Of a stretch of 64,000 bases of DNA, positions 7,416-15,106 are shown in pieces (within the stretch, counting starts at the first letter, position 1; every line of letters begins with the position of its first letter). Made by a program: the position numbers and the translations under genes. Source of the DNA: Catenulispora acidiphila DSM 44928 (lineage in GTDB: Bacteria; Actinomycetota; Actinomycetes; Streptomycetales; Catenulisporaceae); NCBI RefSeq assembly GCF_000024025.1, contig NC_013131.1:9652229-9716228 (forward strand). The letters run 5' to 3'. Below the pieces are notes generated by a model. It worked only from the letters and a program-made list of their open reading frames with translations. It was not told the DNA's origin and did no database searches.

Positions 7416-8325
7416 GGTCGATATATATCGGCTGCCGAGCTATCGAGGCAAGCCCCGCGGCCAGCCCGGCCGCCCCGCCGACCAGGACCACGGTGCGCAC
7501 CCCGAGCCCGGCCAGTTCGTCGAGCAGCGAGGCCTCGTCGGCGAGCAGGACCGCCACCGGTCCCTCGCCTCCCCGCCCCGCGATAGCGGCCGGCTCCGTC
7601 TCCGGCACCGACCGCACCACCTGCAGCGGCACCGGGAGCACCGACCCGCCGCCGAACAGCTGGATCCAGCCAGGCACGTCGGCGGACTTCACCTGCACCC
7701 GGACCTGCTCGAACGCCGCGACGTCCAGACCGCCGTAGCCGTGGCGCAGCACCCCGTCGTGCACGCCCTCGGACACGATCAGACCCACGGTCGCCGCGCT
7801 GTGCTCCATCGCCTCGCGCAGCGGGCAGGCGTCGACCAGGCGGAAGGCCAGGTTGACGTCGTAGCCGGCGTAGCCGTGCGCGTCGTGGTGGACCTCTCCG
7901 GCGTGCACCACCACCCGCAGCCCGAACCGCTGCCGCGCGCTGCGCTTGGTGTTGCCGCGCTCCAGCAGTTCGGCCAGCCGCGCCGGCATCCGGCCGAGCA
8001 GCAGGACCTTGGAGACCTCGGCCGAGATGAAGATCAGCACGCCGTCCCCCCGGTCCTCCCGCACGGTCTGCCGCCACGGGATTCCGGAATCCTCGAATGC
8101 GTCGCGCAGTGTCTCGTAAAGCGCGGCGCGAATAGCCAGTTGATCGACGTTGTCCCTGTCCGGCCGCGTGAACGAGACGACGTCCACGACGACGATCGAC
8201 CGGTGGGTGGGCAGATTGGCGACGGCTTGCGGAAGTGGCTGGTGGCTGATCGGTTGCGCATACCGCCCGTGGAAGCTGCGCGCTGCCCTACCAGCGCGAC
8301 TACGCGGTTCCAGCGACGGATTCAT
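7399..8325 (-). CDS. Class III nucleotide-cyclase-like protein
   Basis: 308 aa from the ATG at 8325, chosen because AAGGG lies about 9 nt upstream. It resembles a class III adenylate/guanylate cyclase catalytic domain. VVVDVVSFTR and RGDGVLIFI carry the two metal-binding Asp residues, LRVVVHAGEV is the central strand, and GYDVNLAFRLVDA holds the transition-state Asn and Arg. The Lys that usually selects the base, three residues before the second GD, is replaced by Glu in REDRGDG, so substrate and activity are doubtful. The C-terminus has a Gly/Ala-rich helix (VVLVGGAAGLAAGLASIA). Its last codons overlap padR. Catalysis is inferred, not certain. Confidence 0.65.
   Translation of the reverse strand: MNPSLEPRSRAGRAARSFHGRYAQPISHQPLPQAVANLPTHRSIVVVDVVSFTRPDRDNVDQLAIRAALYETLRDAFEDSGIPWRQTVREDRGDGVLIFISAEVSKVLLLGRMPARLAELLERGNTKRSARQRFGLRVVVHAGEVHHDAHGYAGYDVNLAFRLVDACPLREAMEHSAATVGLIVSEGVHDGVLRHGYGGLDVAAFEQVRVQVKSADVPGWIQLFGGGSVLPVPLQVVRSVPETEPAAIAGRGGEGPVAVLLADEASLLDELAGLGVRTVVLVGGAAGLAAGLASIARQPIYIDHEFIE
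7419..7430. promoter_or_regulatory. Putative PadR operator
   Basis: CGATATATATCG is a perfect 12-bp palindrome 4 bp before the padR ATG, in strongly AT-biased contrast to its surroundings. PadR proteins bind such dyads and usually autoregulate. It lies within the last codons of the cyclase-like gene. Confidence 0.5.
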
Positions 8326-8397
8326 GAGAACAGGCCCTTGATGACGACCCTCCGTGCCCCCCGACATGTATCGCAAGGTACTCCGATGCGCAAGATC

Positions 8398-8437
8398 TCC
8401 GCACCAGATATTTTACTGGTGCGGAAACGGATCCGTT
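8398..8437. promoter_or_regulatory. Hairpin plus palindrome in 270-bp intergenic region
   Basis: A perfect 10-bp inverted repeat (TCCGCACCAG / CTGGTGCGGA) encloses an AT-only 8-nt loop. A perfect palindrome, AACGGATCCGTT (8426-8437), abuts it. The pair lies downstream of the Crp-family gene and upstream of the cyclase-like gene, both on the minus strand. It could terminate the former or act as an operator for the latter. Nothing else was seen from 8326 to 8595. Confidence 0.45.
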
Positions 8438-8595
8438 AAGCATTAAAGGTATCGGTCGCCACTGACAAAAACCGGGCTCGAAGGACCCGCACATGCGGTT
8501 TCACTAAGTCACAAGTACGCGCCGCGAACTGCGCGCGCGGCACGGGAGCCGGCCGTCCGCCCCGCGGGCGCCGGAAGAGCGTTGCGCGATAGTTA

Positions 8596-9273
8596 TCAGT
8601 CGGCGACGCGGCCGTTTTGCGCGACCTCGCGCAGGGACTTCTCATCGAGCACGAGGATGCGCTGCCGCGCGCTGCGGATGACCCCGGCTTCCCGCAGGGT
8701 CCGCAGGGAGCGTGCGAGGGCCGGCACGCTGACCCCGGCCCAGCACGCGATCTCTTCCTGGGTGAACACCGGCCGGTCCTGGCCGCTGTCGGCGTAGGAG
8801 TGGATCTCCAGGAGCTTGTCGGCGACCGCGCCGAGGGCCACGGAGCCGTGCAGCTGCGTACGGTGCCGGTCGGCGTCGTGGAGGCGGTCGGCCAGGATGC
8901 GGAACAGCGCCCGGGCTATGGAGGGGGTGCGCTCGGCGAGATCGATGAAGGCCTCTCCGCTCATCCCGCGCGCCTCGACGGTGCTGCGGGCCCTGACGGT
9001 GGCGCTGCGCGGCCGCTCGGACAAGCTGGCCAGCTCCCCCACCACGTCGCCGGGTCCGCGGACCGCGAGGATCCGGGTGGCGCCGACGGTGCTGTGCTGG
9101 ATCACCGAAACCCACCCGGACTGGATGAAGAACACGCGGTGCGTGTCCTCCCCCTCGCCGGTCAGCGAATCGCCGGTCCGGAACACTTGGTAGACGGTCC
9201 GCGCCCGGATCTCCTCGGCTGCCATAGCGTCGAGGAGATCCCAGAACCGCCATCCGTCTTCGTCACGCGCCAT
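8596..9273 (-). CDS. Crp/Fnr-family transcriptional regulator
   Basis: 225 aa from the ATG at 9273 (MARDEDGWRFWDLLDAM). An N-terminal cyclic-nucleotide-binding beta-roll (VYQVFRTGDSLTGEGEDTHRVFFIQSGWVSVI ... GDVVGELASLSERPRSATV) precedes a dimer helix and a C-terminal Crp helix-turn-helix (FTQEEIACWAGVSVPALARSLRTLREAGVI). The phosphate-binding cassette has GELA...RSAT, close to the cAMP-type GE(I/L)AL...RSA. The open frame runs up to 9504, but the extension is encoded by C-rich repeat DNA and is rejected. TATTTT lies 7 nt before the ATG, suggesting a leaderless mRNA. It neighbours a cyclase-like gene, but a functional link is speculation. Confidence 0.88.
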   Translation of the reverse strand: MARDEDGWRFWDLLDAMAAEEIRARTVYQVFRTGDSLTGEGEDTHRVFFIQSGWVSVIQHSTVGATRILAVRGPGDVVGELASLSERPRSATVRARSTVEARGMSGEAFIDLAERTPSIARALFRILADRLHDADRHRTQLHGSVALGAVADKLLEIHSYADSGQDRPVFTQEEIACWAGVSVPALARSLRTLREAGVIRSARQRILVLDEKSLREVAQNGRVAD

Positions 9274-9350
9274 TCCCCGGAAAATAGCCGAGCCCGGCCC
9301 GTTGGCAAAGCTCGGCCTGAGGAATGGCGCCTTCCGTGCACACGAATGTG

Positions 9351-9420
9351 CCCCCGTGACCCCCGTGTGTCCCCCCCGGTATCCCCCACGGATCCCGAGT
9401 CCCCCGTGACCCCCCGGCCG
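9351..9420. repeat. C-tract repeats upstream of the Crp-family gene
   Basis: Six runs of four to seven C on the plus strand, hence G-runs on the transcribed minus strand, with a near-exact direct repeat CCCCCGTGACCCCC at 9351 and 9401. It lies 78-147 bp upstream of the Crp-family start and could fold as a G-quadruplex. The remaining 9274-9661 stretch holds no gene. Confidence 0.6.
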
Positions 9421-9661
9421 CGCCCGCAGTTCCCCCCGGAACTCCCCCTCCGCAGGCGCGACGCGGACTATCTTCGGCTTTCCGATCACCGGGGTCCACG
9501 TCATCTGATAGGCAAGGGTGGGTCAGGGGAGGCACGCGGGGGCGGCGGTCCGCTGCGAGGCGGCCGCGCGCGATGACGATCTCGTGGCGAACCTATAGCG
9601 GCGCTCACGGAGCGCACAACGGAGAAAACCCGTAGTCCGCATTGAGCCTTGAGGGGAACTT

Positions 9662-10690
9662 TTAGAAGAACACTGACCGGCGCTGCAGCAGCACCCGGTA
9701 CAACGTGTCCTGGATCGTCTCGCGCACCTGGTCGGTCAGATCGAAGACGAGCATCGGGTCGTCGGCCGCGCCGGGGTCGTACCCGGAGGTCGGGATCGGC
9801 TCGCCGAAGGTGATGTGCCACTTGGTGGGCAGCGGCACCATGCCGAGCGGACCGAGCAGCGGGAAGGTCGGGGTGATCGGGAAGTACGGCAGCCCGATCA
9901 GGCGGGCCAGCGGCTTCAGATCCGCGATCTTGGGATAGATCTCCTCGGCGCCGACGATGGAGACCGGGATGATCGGCACGCCGGTGCGCAGCGCGGCGGA
10001 GACGAAGCCGCCGCGGCCGAAGCGCTGGAGCCGGTAGCGCTGGGAGAAGGGCTTGCCCACGCCCTTGAAGCCCTCCGGGAACACCGCCACCACCTCGCCG
10101 CCGCGCAGCAGGCGCTCGGCGTCGGGGTTGCAGGCCAGGGTGTGGCCCATCTTGCGGGACAGCTCGCCGACGAAGGGCAGGGTGAAGACCAGGTCGGCGG
10201 CCAGCATGCGCAGGTGCCGGCCGGCCGGGTGGTGGTCCAGGAGCGCCACCTGCGTCATCAGTGCGTCCACCGGGACCGTGCCGGAGTGGTTGGCCACTAT
10301 CAGCGCGCCGCCCTCGGACGGGACGTTCTCGATGCCGGAGACCTCGACGCGGAAGTACTTCTCGTAGAGCGGGCGCAGGACGCCCATCAGGACGTTGTCG
10401 TTGAGGTCGGGGTCGAAGCCGAACTCGTCGACCTCGTAGTCCCCGGTGACCCGGCGGCGCAGGAACGCCAGGGCGCCGGCCGCCTTCTGCTCCCAGCCGC
10501 CGGAACCCGCGGAGGGCTCGAGGGCTTCAGGAATTTCGGCGGTTGCGGCGGCTTCGGCGGCCGCGGAGGCTTCGGCGGTCGCGGCGGCGCCAGGAGTCTC
10601 GGGCGCCCCGGAAGCTTCAGAAGCTCCAGCGTCCTCGGCTCCGCCGGCTTCGGAAGTCTGCTCGGGGGCGGTCTCGGGCTTGCTCGCCAC
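9662..10690 (-). CDS. Lysophospholipid acyltransferase (PlsC-like)
   Basis: A 342-residue protein that probably transfers an acyl chain to a lysophospholipid or related lipid at the membrane. The PlsC fold is visible: NHSGTVPVDA (acceptor His, with the H-x6-D spacing seen in actinobacterial members), a conserved FPEG in VVAVFPEGFKG, and VPIIPVSIVGAEE. The N-terminal 65 residues are low-complexity Ala/Glu/Pro/Thr, probably disordered. The gene starts 1 nt after the SDR stop, so the two are an operon downstream of bS22. Acyl donor and acceptor are not predictable. Confidence 0.85.
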   Translation of the reverse strand: MASKPETAPEQTSEAGGAEDAGASEASGAPETPGAAATAEASAAAEAAATAEIPEALEPSAGSGGWEQKAAGALAFLRRRVTGDYEVDEFGFDPDLNDNVLMGVLRPLYEKYFRVEVSGIENVPSEGGALIVANHSGTVPVDALMTQVALLDHHPAGRHLRMLAADLVFTLPFVGELSRKMGHTLACNPDAERLLRGGEVVAVFPEGFKGVGKPFSQRYRLQRFGRGGFVSAALRTGVPIIPVSIVGAEEIYPKIADLKPLARLIGLPYFPITPTFPLLGPLGMVPLPTKWHITFGEPIPTSGYDPGAADDPMLVFDLTDQVRETIQDTLYRVLLQRRSVFF

Positions 10691-10691
10691 T

Positions 10692-11678
10692 TCAGTAGCC
10701 CTTCGTCCAGCCGGGCGCGACGGGCTTGAGCCCGGCGGCCTCGGCGTGCGCCCGCAGCGCGTCCGCGGTGGTGTACCCGGCTTCCCAGCCCAGCCGCTCC
10801 TTCACCCGCGCGGTGTCCAGGACCCGGCCGTAGCGGACCATCGCCACCTGGTCGGGCGTGAAGTCGACGATGCCGGCCCGGCGGATCAGGCTGCCGAAGA
10901 AGCCGGCGCCGAAGGACAGCACCGGCAGGGTCGGGCGGCCCAGGCGGCGGGTGATCTGGGACAGCGGCATGGCGCCGTCGCCGGCCACGTTGTAGATGCC
11001 CGGGTGGCCGCCTAGCGCGGCCAGCACCAGGGCCCGCACCGCGTCGTCGATGTGCACGAACTGCAGGCGCGGGTCGAAGCCCAGCACCGTGGGCACCAGG
11101 GGCAGCGTGAGGTAGTCCAGCAGCGGGGAGGCCACGCCGGGACCGGCGAACGGCGCGAAGCGCAACACCGACACCGCCACGTCGGGGCGCCGCCGGGCGA
11201 AGCCGCGGACGTACCCCTCGGCCTCCGCCACGTCCTTGCCGTACCCGGAGGTCGGCGGCAGGTGCGGGGGCGTGTCCTCGGCGAACAGAGCCGGGTCGCG
11301 GGGCGCGCAACCGTAGACCGCGCCGCTGGACTTGACGACCAGCCGCTTCAGTCCCGGCGCCCGGGAGGCGGCGGCCAGCAGTTGCATGGTCCCGATGACG
11401 TTGCGTTCCTTCATCGCCGCCCGGCCGCCGGCACGGGAGGGCCGGGGCTCCAGGCCCAGGTGGACCACGGTGTCGGGATCCGTGTCCGCGATGAGGCGGG
11501 CGATGGCGGGGGAACCGGAGGCATCGGCCCCGTCGGCGCCCGCGACGAAACGGACGCGGCCTTGCTCACGCAATGCCTCGACGACGGACCGCCCCAGACG
11601 GCTGTCCGCACCGATCACGAGCACGCGTCGGCCGCCGGACGGCTTCCCGTCCGCCCGAGTCCGACCCGCACCGGCCAT
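10692..11678 (-). CDS. NAD-dependent epimerase/dehydratase (extended SDR)
   Basis: 328 aa with an N-terminal Rossmann fold (RRVLVIGADSRLGRSVVEAL), VVHLGLEP, the catalytic Ser in VVKSSGAVYG and a Tyr-x3-Lys pair in SGYGKDVAEAE. This is the extended SDR signature. The C-terminal half would bind the substrate, probably a nucleotide sugar, though this is not visible in sequence. Co-transcribed with the acyltransferase, it may modify a lipid or glycolipid. It follows the bS22 gene by 29 nt. Confidence 0.83.
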   Translation of the reverse strand: MAGAGRTRADGKPSGGRRVLVIGADSRLGRSVVEALREQGRVRFVAGADGADASGSPAIARLIADTDPDTVVHLGLEPRPSRAGGRAAMKERNVIGTMQLLAAASRAPGLKRLVVKSSGAVYGCAPRDPALFAEDTPPHLPPTSGYGKDVAEAEGYVRGFARRRPDVAVSVLRFAPFAGPGVASPLLDYLTLPLVPTVLGFDPRLQFVHIDDAVRALVLAALGGHPGIYNVAGDGAMPLSQITRRLGRPTLPVLSFGAGFFGSLIRRAGIVDFTPDQVAMVRYGRVLDTARVKERLGWEAGYTTADALRAHAEAAGLKPVAPGWTKGY

Positions 11679-11707
11679 TGCCGCGGCCTTCCCCCGACGC
11701 GCCGGCG

Positions 11708-11809
11708 CTACTTCTTCTTGTTGCGACGCTGGATGCGCGTCTTCTTGAGCAGCTTGCGGTGCTTCTTCTTGGCCATACGCTTACGGCGCTTCTTGATGAC
11801 TGAGCCCAC
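11708..11809 (-). CDS. Small ribosomal protein bS22 (AURKAIP1/COX24-type)
   Basis: A 33-residue, extremely basic protein, VGSVIKKRRKRMAKKKHRK followed by LLKKTRIQRRNKKK. This is the conserved actinobacterial bS22 protein found on the 30S subunit near the decoding region. GTG start with GAGGG about 10 nt upstream. The gene is too short for standard ORF cut-offs. The BldC-like HTH gene is upstream and SDR/acyltransferase are downstream, an order recalled from Streptomyces. Confidence 0.92.
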   Translation of the reverse strand: MGSVIKKRRKRMAKKKHRKLLKKTRIQRRNKKK

Positions 11810-11946
11810 TCGGGTGCCCTCGCTCACTTCTGACGGGATTCGCGACTGGCCCAGAGTACCTGGTCGTCCGGCCCCGCCACCAAACGCCCGTCGGCTCCGG
11901 GTCCGGCGGGCCCGGCGCGATCGGCCGAAGCGTTGGTTTCGCGACG

Positions 11947-12192
11947 CTAAAGGGTGTCTGCCACGTAGGCGTCCCGCAGGTATTCCTGGACGGCTTGTTC
12001 GGGGACGCGGAACGAGCGGCCCACCCGGACCGCCGGCAGCTCCCCGCTGTGGACCAGCCGGTACACCGTCATCTTGGACACCCGCATGACCTGGGCGACT
12101 TCGGCGACCGTGAGGAACTTGACCTCGGAGAGCCGCGCGGCGTCGCCGCCCGTGCGAGCGCTCCCGTGCATGTCGGATATCTCAGAAGCCAT
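11947..12192 (-). CDS. BldC-like/excisionase-type HTH DNA-binding protein
   Basis: 81 aa from the ATG at 12192. A single MerR-like winged HTH domain (VKFLTVAEVAQVMRVSKMTVYRL ... HSGELPAVRVGRSFRVPEQAVQEYLRDAYV) belongs to the same family as BldC and phage excisionases. No phage genes are near, and the position close to bS22 and bldN matches a conserved Streptomyces gene, so a chromosomal regulator is more likely than an excisionase. TATCCT 6 nt before the ATG suggests a leaderless transcript. Target unknown. Confidence 0.85.
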   Translation of the reverse strand: MASEISDMHGSARTGGDAARLSEVKFLTVAEVAQVMRVSKMTVYRLVHSGELPAVRVGRSFRVPEQAVQEYLRDAYVADTL

Positions 12193-12339
12193 GTTATGAG
12201 GATAGGGGTGGATGATACATATGGGGAAGAGGATGCGGCATTCGTGTGATTTGCGGACTGTTACACCTGGGACGACCTGGGCGACCAGGCGTGTCCCGCC
12301 GCTCACTCTCCGACGTCGCCGGGCGGTCCCCGACGCCTC

Positions 12340-13149
12340 TTACAGAGCCCCTGACAGCCCGGCGCGCGCGAGAACGTACCGTGACATAGGCGTGTAGTGG
12401 CGCGGCGCGATGCCGTCGTCCAGCGGTACCGCCACCTGCACCATGCCCTCGGCTTCCCCGATGAACAGCGCCGGGTCGTTGGAGTCGGCGAACCCGATCG
12501 CGTCGATCCCGGTCTGCCCCGCGCCGCCGCACCAACCGTGGTCGGCGACCACCAGGTCCGGCAGCGGCTCGCCGTCCCCGGCCAGCGACGCCAGCGCGGC
12601 GCGGATCGGGCGCGCGGAGTGGGTGTGCACCAGCGATCCGCCCTCTGCCGTCACCCCCACGCCGCCGAAGTACGCGATCGACCTGCGCTTGCGCCCGACC
12701 TGCGCCGAGGCCTGATACGACCACCCGGCGCCGGCCTCTATCACCTCGCACCCGGCCTCGCGCAGCCCGGTGGCGAACGCCAGGTGCACGGCCAGCAGGG
12801 TACTGGGATGCCCGGTGGCCACCAGGACACGCTGACGGCGTTCGCGCGCCACGCCCAGCCGATCGGCGAACCGGTCCAGGCCGTCCAGCGTGAGATCGAC
12901 GTCGATGTGGTCCTGGCCCGCGCGGAACTTCGGGTCCGCCGACACACCCGCGCGGTCGGCCATCAGTTTGATGACGTCGCCCTGCGTCCAGACGCGCTCG
13001 GGCTCCAGCCCGAACAGGTGATAGGGATCCCGCTCGGCGAACATGGCGTACTTGCGCAGGTTGTCCTCCCGCGGAGTCGCTACAGCGCCCGCGATGCGGT
13101 GCGTCAGTAAGTGGTCGCGGAGTTCGTCGCGAGTGGGAGCGGCGGTCAT
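12340..13149 (-). CDS. Conserved actinobacterial putative phosphatase
   Basis: 269 aa from the ATG at 13149 (MTAAPTRDELRDHLLTHRIAG). Recognisable conserved patches are DNLRKYAMFAERDPYHLFGLE, LVATGHPSTLLAVHLAFATGL and VADHGWCGGAGQTGIDAIGF. I recall this family being annotated as phosphatase in Streptomyces. No classical phosphatase motif is obvious, so the function is a family-level guess. It lies between the BldC-like gene and the export operon, on the same strand, with gaps on both sides. Confidence 0.6.
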   Translation of the reverse strand: MTAAPTRDELRDHLLTHRIAGAVATPREDNLRKYAMFAERDPYHLFGLEPERVWTQGDVIKLMADRAGVSADPKFRAGQDHIDVDLTLDGLDRFADRLGVARERRQRVLVATGHPSTLLAVHLAFATGLREAGCEVIEAGAGWSYQASAQVGRKRRSIAYFGGVGVTAEGGSLVHTHSARPIRAALASLAGDGEPLPDLVVADHGWCGGAGQTGIDAIGFADSNDPALFIGEAEGMVQVAVPLDDGIAPRHYTPMSRYVLARAGLSGAL

Positions 13150-13217
13150 GAGGAGAAGGTAACGCCCACCCGCCACCCACCGCCGCCCGTTACGTCTACA
13201 TCACATGTCCCCGACAC

Positions 13218-14402
13218 CTATTCGGTCCGAAGCGCCACCACCGGATCGAGCTTCCCGGCTCTCCGCGCAGGCATCACCCCGAAGAACACCCCCACTGCGG
13301 CCGATACCCCGAACGCGAGCGCGATCGACCACCAGGCGAGGACCGCGGGTAGCGGCGTGAAGGAAGAGAGTACGTAGGACGCGCCTATACCGAGTCCGAT
13401 CCCTATGACGCCTCCGATACTCGTCAGCATCACGGCCTCTAAGAGGAACTGCGACAGGACGTCGCGTTGGCGCGCGCCCAGCGCTTTGCGCAGTCCGATC
13501 TCCTTGGTCCGCTCCCGGACCGACACCAGCATGATGTTCGACACCCCGACCCCGCCGACCAGCAGCGAGATGCCCGCGATCGCCGCGAGCACCAGGGTGA
13601 GCATCGACAGGATCTTGCCGATGGTGCCGAGGATCTCGGTCTGGGACACCGCCGTGAACTCGTCGCCCTGGTACTTCTGCTTCAGCGCGCCGACCATCGC
13701 GGCGCCGGTGGCGTCGACGTCCCCGGGGCTGTCGGCCCTGGTGGCGAAGCCGGAGATGGTCTGCATGCCGAACAGCCGCTGCGCGGCGGTGACCGGGATG
13801 TGCACCTCGCTGTCCGGGCTCAGGCCGAAGGCACCGCCCTTGGGCTGGAAGAGCCCGATCACCCGGAACTCGACGCCGCCCATGTCCACCTGGCGTCCGA
13901 TGGGATCGGCGTTCGGGAACAGCGCCGCGGCGGCGTCGGGACCCAGGACGATCACCCGGCGCGCGGTGGCGATGTCGGCCTTGGAGACGTACCGGCCCTC
14001 GGCGACCGGCCGGTCGAAGACGTCGACGACGTTCGCCGTGGTCCCCTGCACCGTCGCGTAGAACGTGTTGGTCCCGGCGCGCAGGTTCTCGGCCGAGGCC
14101 AGGGAGACGGCGACGGCGTCGGGCCGGCCGAGCACCCGGTCCAGGTAGTCGGCGTCGGCGAGCTGGAGCCGGGAGATGGCCGGGGAGGTGCCGAGCTGGA
14201 ACTTGCCGGGCGCGACGAACACGATGTTCGAGCCCAGGCCCTCGACCTCGGAGGTGACCAGCTGCTTCGCGCCGCCGCCGATCGCGACCAGGACGACGAC
14301 CGCGGCGACGCCGATGACCACGCCGAGCATGGTCAGCAGGGAGCGCAGCCGGTTGGCGAGCAGGGCGTCGAAGGCGACGCGGAAGGACTCGGTGATTCTC
14401 AT
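13218..14402 (-). CDS. ABC transporter permease, MacB/FtsX type
   Basis: A 394-residue permease with one N-terminal membrane helix (LLTMLGVVIGVAAVVVLVAI), a large extracytoplasmic MacB-type periplasmic domain (about 45-265) and three C-terminal helices. RTKEIGLRKALGA and PARRAGKLDPVVALR are family hallmarks. Its ATG overlaps the ATPase stop by 4 nt. With the ATPase and lipoprotein adaptor it forms a MacAB-like tripartite exporter. Substrate unknown; antibiotics, peptides or lipids are typical for the family. Confidence 0.92.
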   Translation of the reverse strand: MRITESFRVAFDALLANRLRSLLTMLGVVIGVAAVVVLVAIGGGAKQLVTSEVEGLGSNIVFVAPGKFQLGTSPAISRLQLADADYLDRVLGRPDAVAVSLASAENLRAGTNTFYATVQGTTANVVDVFDRPVAEGRYVSKADIATARRVIVLGPDAAAALFPNADPIGRQVDMGGVEFRVIGLFQPKGGAFGLSPDSEVHIPVTAAQRLFGMQTISGFATRADSPGDVDATGAAMVGALKQKYQGDEFTAVSQTEILGTIGKILSMLTLVLAAIAGISLLVGGVGVSNIMLVSVRERTKEIGLRKALGARQRDVLSQFLLEAVMLTSIGGVIGIGLGIGASYVLSSFTPLPAVLAWWSIALAFGVSAAVGVFFGVMPARRAGKLDPVVALRTE

Positions 14403-15103
14403 GAGGACACCGGCGCTTCCTCGATGAGACCGTCCCGCACACGGATGATCCGTTGTGCACGGGCAGCGATGTCTGCTTCATGGGTCACCAGGACCACCGC
14501 TACTCCGCGTTCCTTGTTGAGTCGCTCCAGGATGCCCATCACCTCGTCGCCGTTGACGGTGTCGAGGTTCCCTGTGGGTTCGTCCGCGAGAAGCACTGCG
14601 GGTTCCCCTACTAGAGCGCGCGCTATAGCAACCCGCTGCTGTTCCCCACCGGACATCTGCGTGGGGCGGTGCCCTAGGCGATGCCCCAAGTTCACGGCTT
14701 CCAGTGCCTCGGCGGCGCGCTTTCTGCGTTCCGCTCTGCGCACTCCTCTATAGACGAGCGGGAGTGCGACGTTCTCTAGAGCGGTAGTACGCGCCAGCAG
14801 CTGGAAGGACTGGAAGACGAAACCGATCGTCTGGTTCCTGAGTTCGGCCAGCTCGCTGTCGTCCAGGGAGCTCACGTCGCGTCCCCGGACCAGGAGCGTG
14901 CCGGACGTCGGCCGGTCCAGACAGCCGAGCAGGTGCATCAGCGTGGACTTCCCGGAGCCCGACGGTCCGATGATCGCCGCGTAGTCGCCCTCTTCGATGG
15001 TCAGCGAGACCCCGCGCAGGGCGTCCACGGACACCCCGTCCATCCGGTAGGAGCGGGTGACGTCGACTGCCTCTATCTGCGCCTTCGGAATGTCGGAGGC
15101 CAT
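14399..15103 (-). CDS. ABC transporter ATP-binding protein, MacB/LolD type
   Basis: A 234-residue ATPase with Walker A GPSGSGKST, Q-loop FVFQSFQL, signature MSGGEQQRVAIARAL, Walker B VLLADEP and the switch His in VTHE. It energises the adjacent permease. It lies 3 nt downstream of the adaptor gene and overlaps the permease by 4 nt. The middle of the gene (about 14560-14780) switches to rare codons (AGA, ATA, CTA, GTA), unlike its ends. Confidence 0.95.
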   Translation of the reverse strand: MASDIPKAQIEAVDVTRSYRMDGVSVDALRGVSLTIEEGDYAAIIGPSGSGKSTLMHLLGCLDRPTSGTLLVRGRDVSSLDDSELAELRNQTIGFVFQSFQLLARTTALENVALPLVYRGVRRAERRKRAAEALEAVNLGHRLGHRPTQMSGGEQQRVAIARALVGEPAVLLADEPTGNLDTVNGDEVMGILERLNKERGVAVVLVTHEADIAARAQRIIRVRDGLIEEAPVSS

Positions 15104-15106
15104 CGG

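Noticed and set aside
9274-9504. N-terminal extension of the Crp-family regulator
   Set aside because: The extension is encoded by C-rich repeat DNA and gives Gly/Arg low-complexity sequence. The ATG at 9273 matches the expected domain start.
11947-12192. Excisionase of an integrated element
   Set aside because: No integrase, phage genes or att-like repeats nearby, and the neighbours are core genes. A BldC-like chromosomal regulator fits better.
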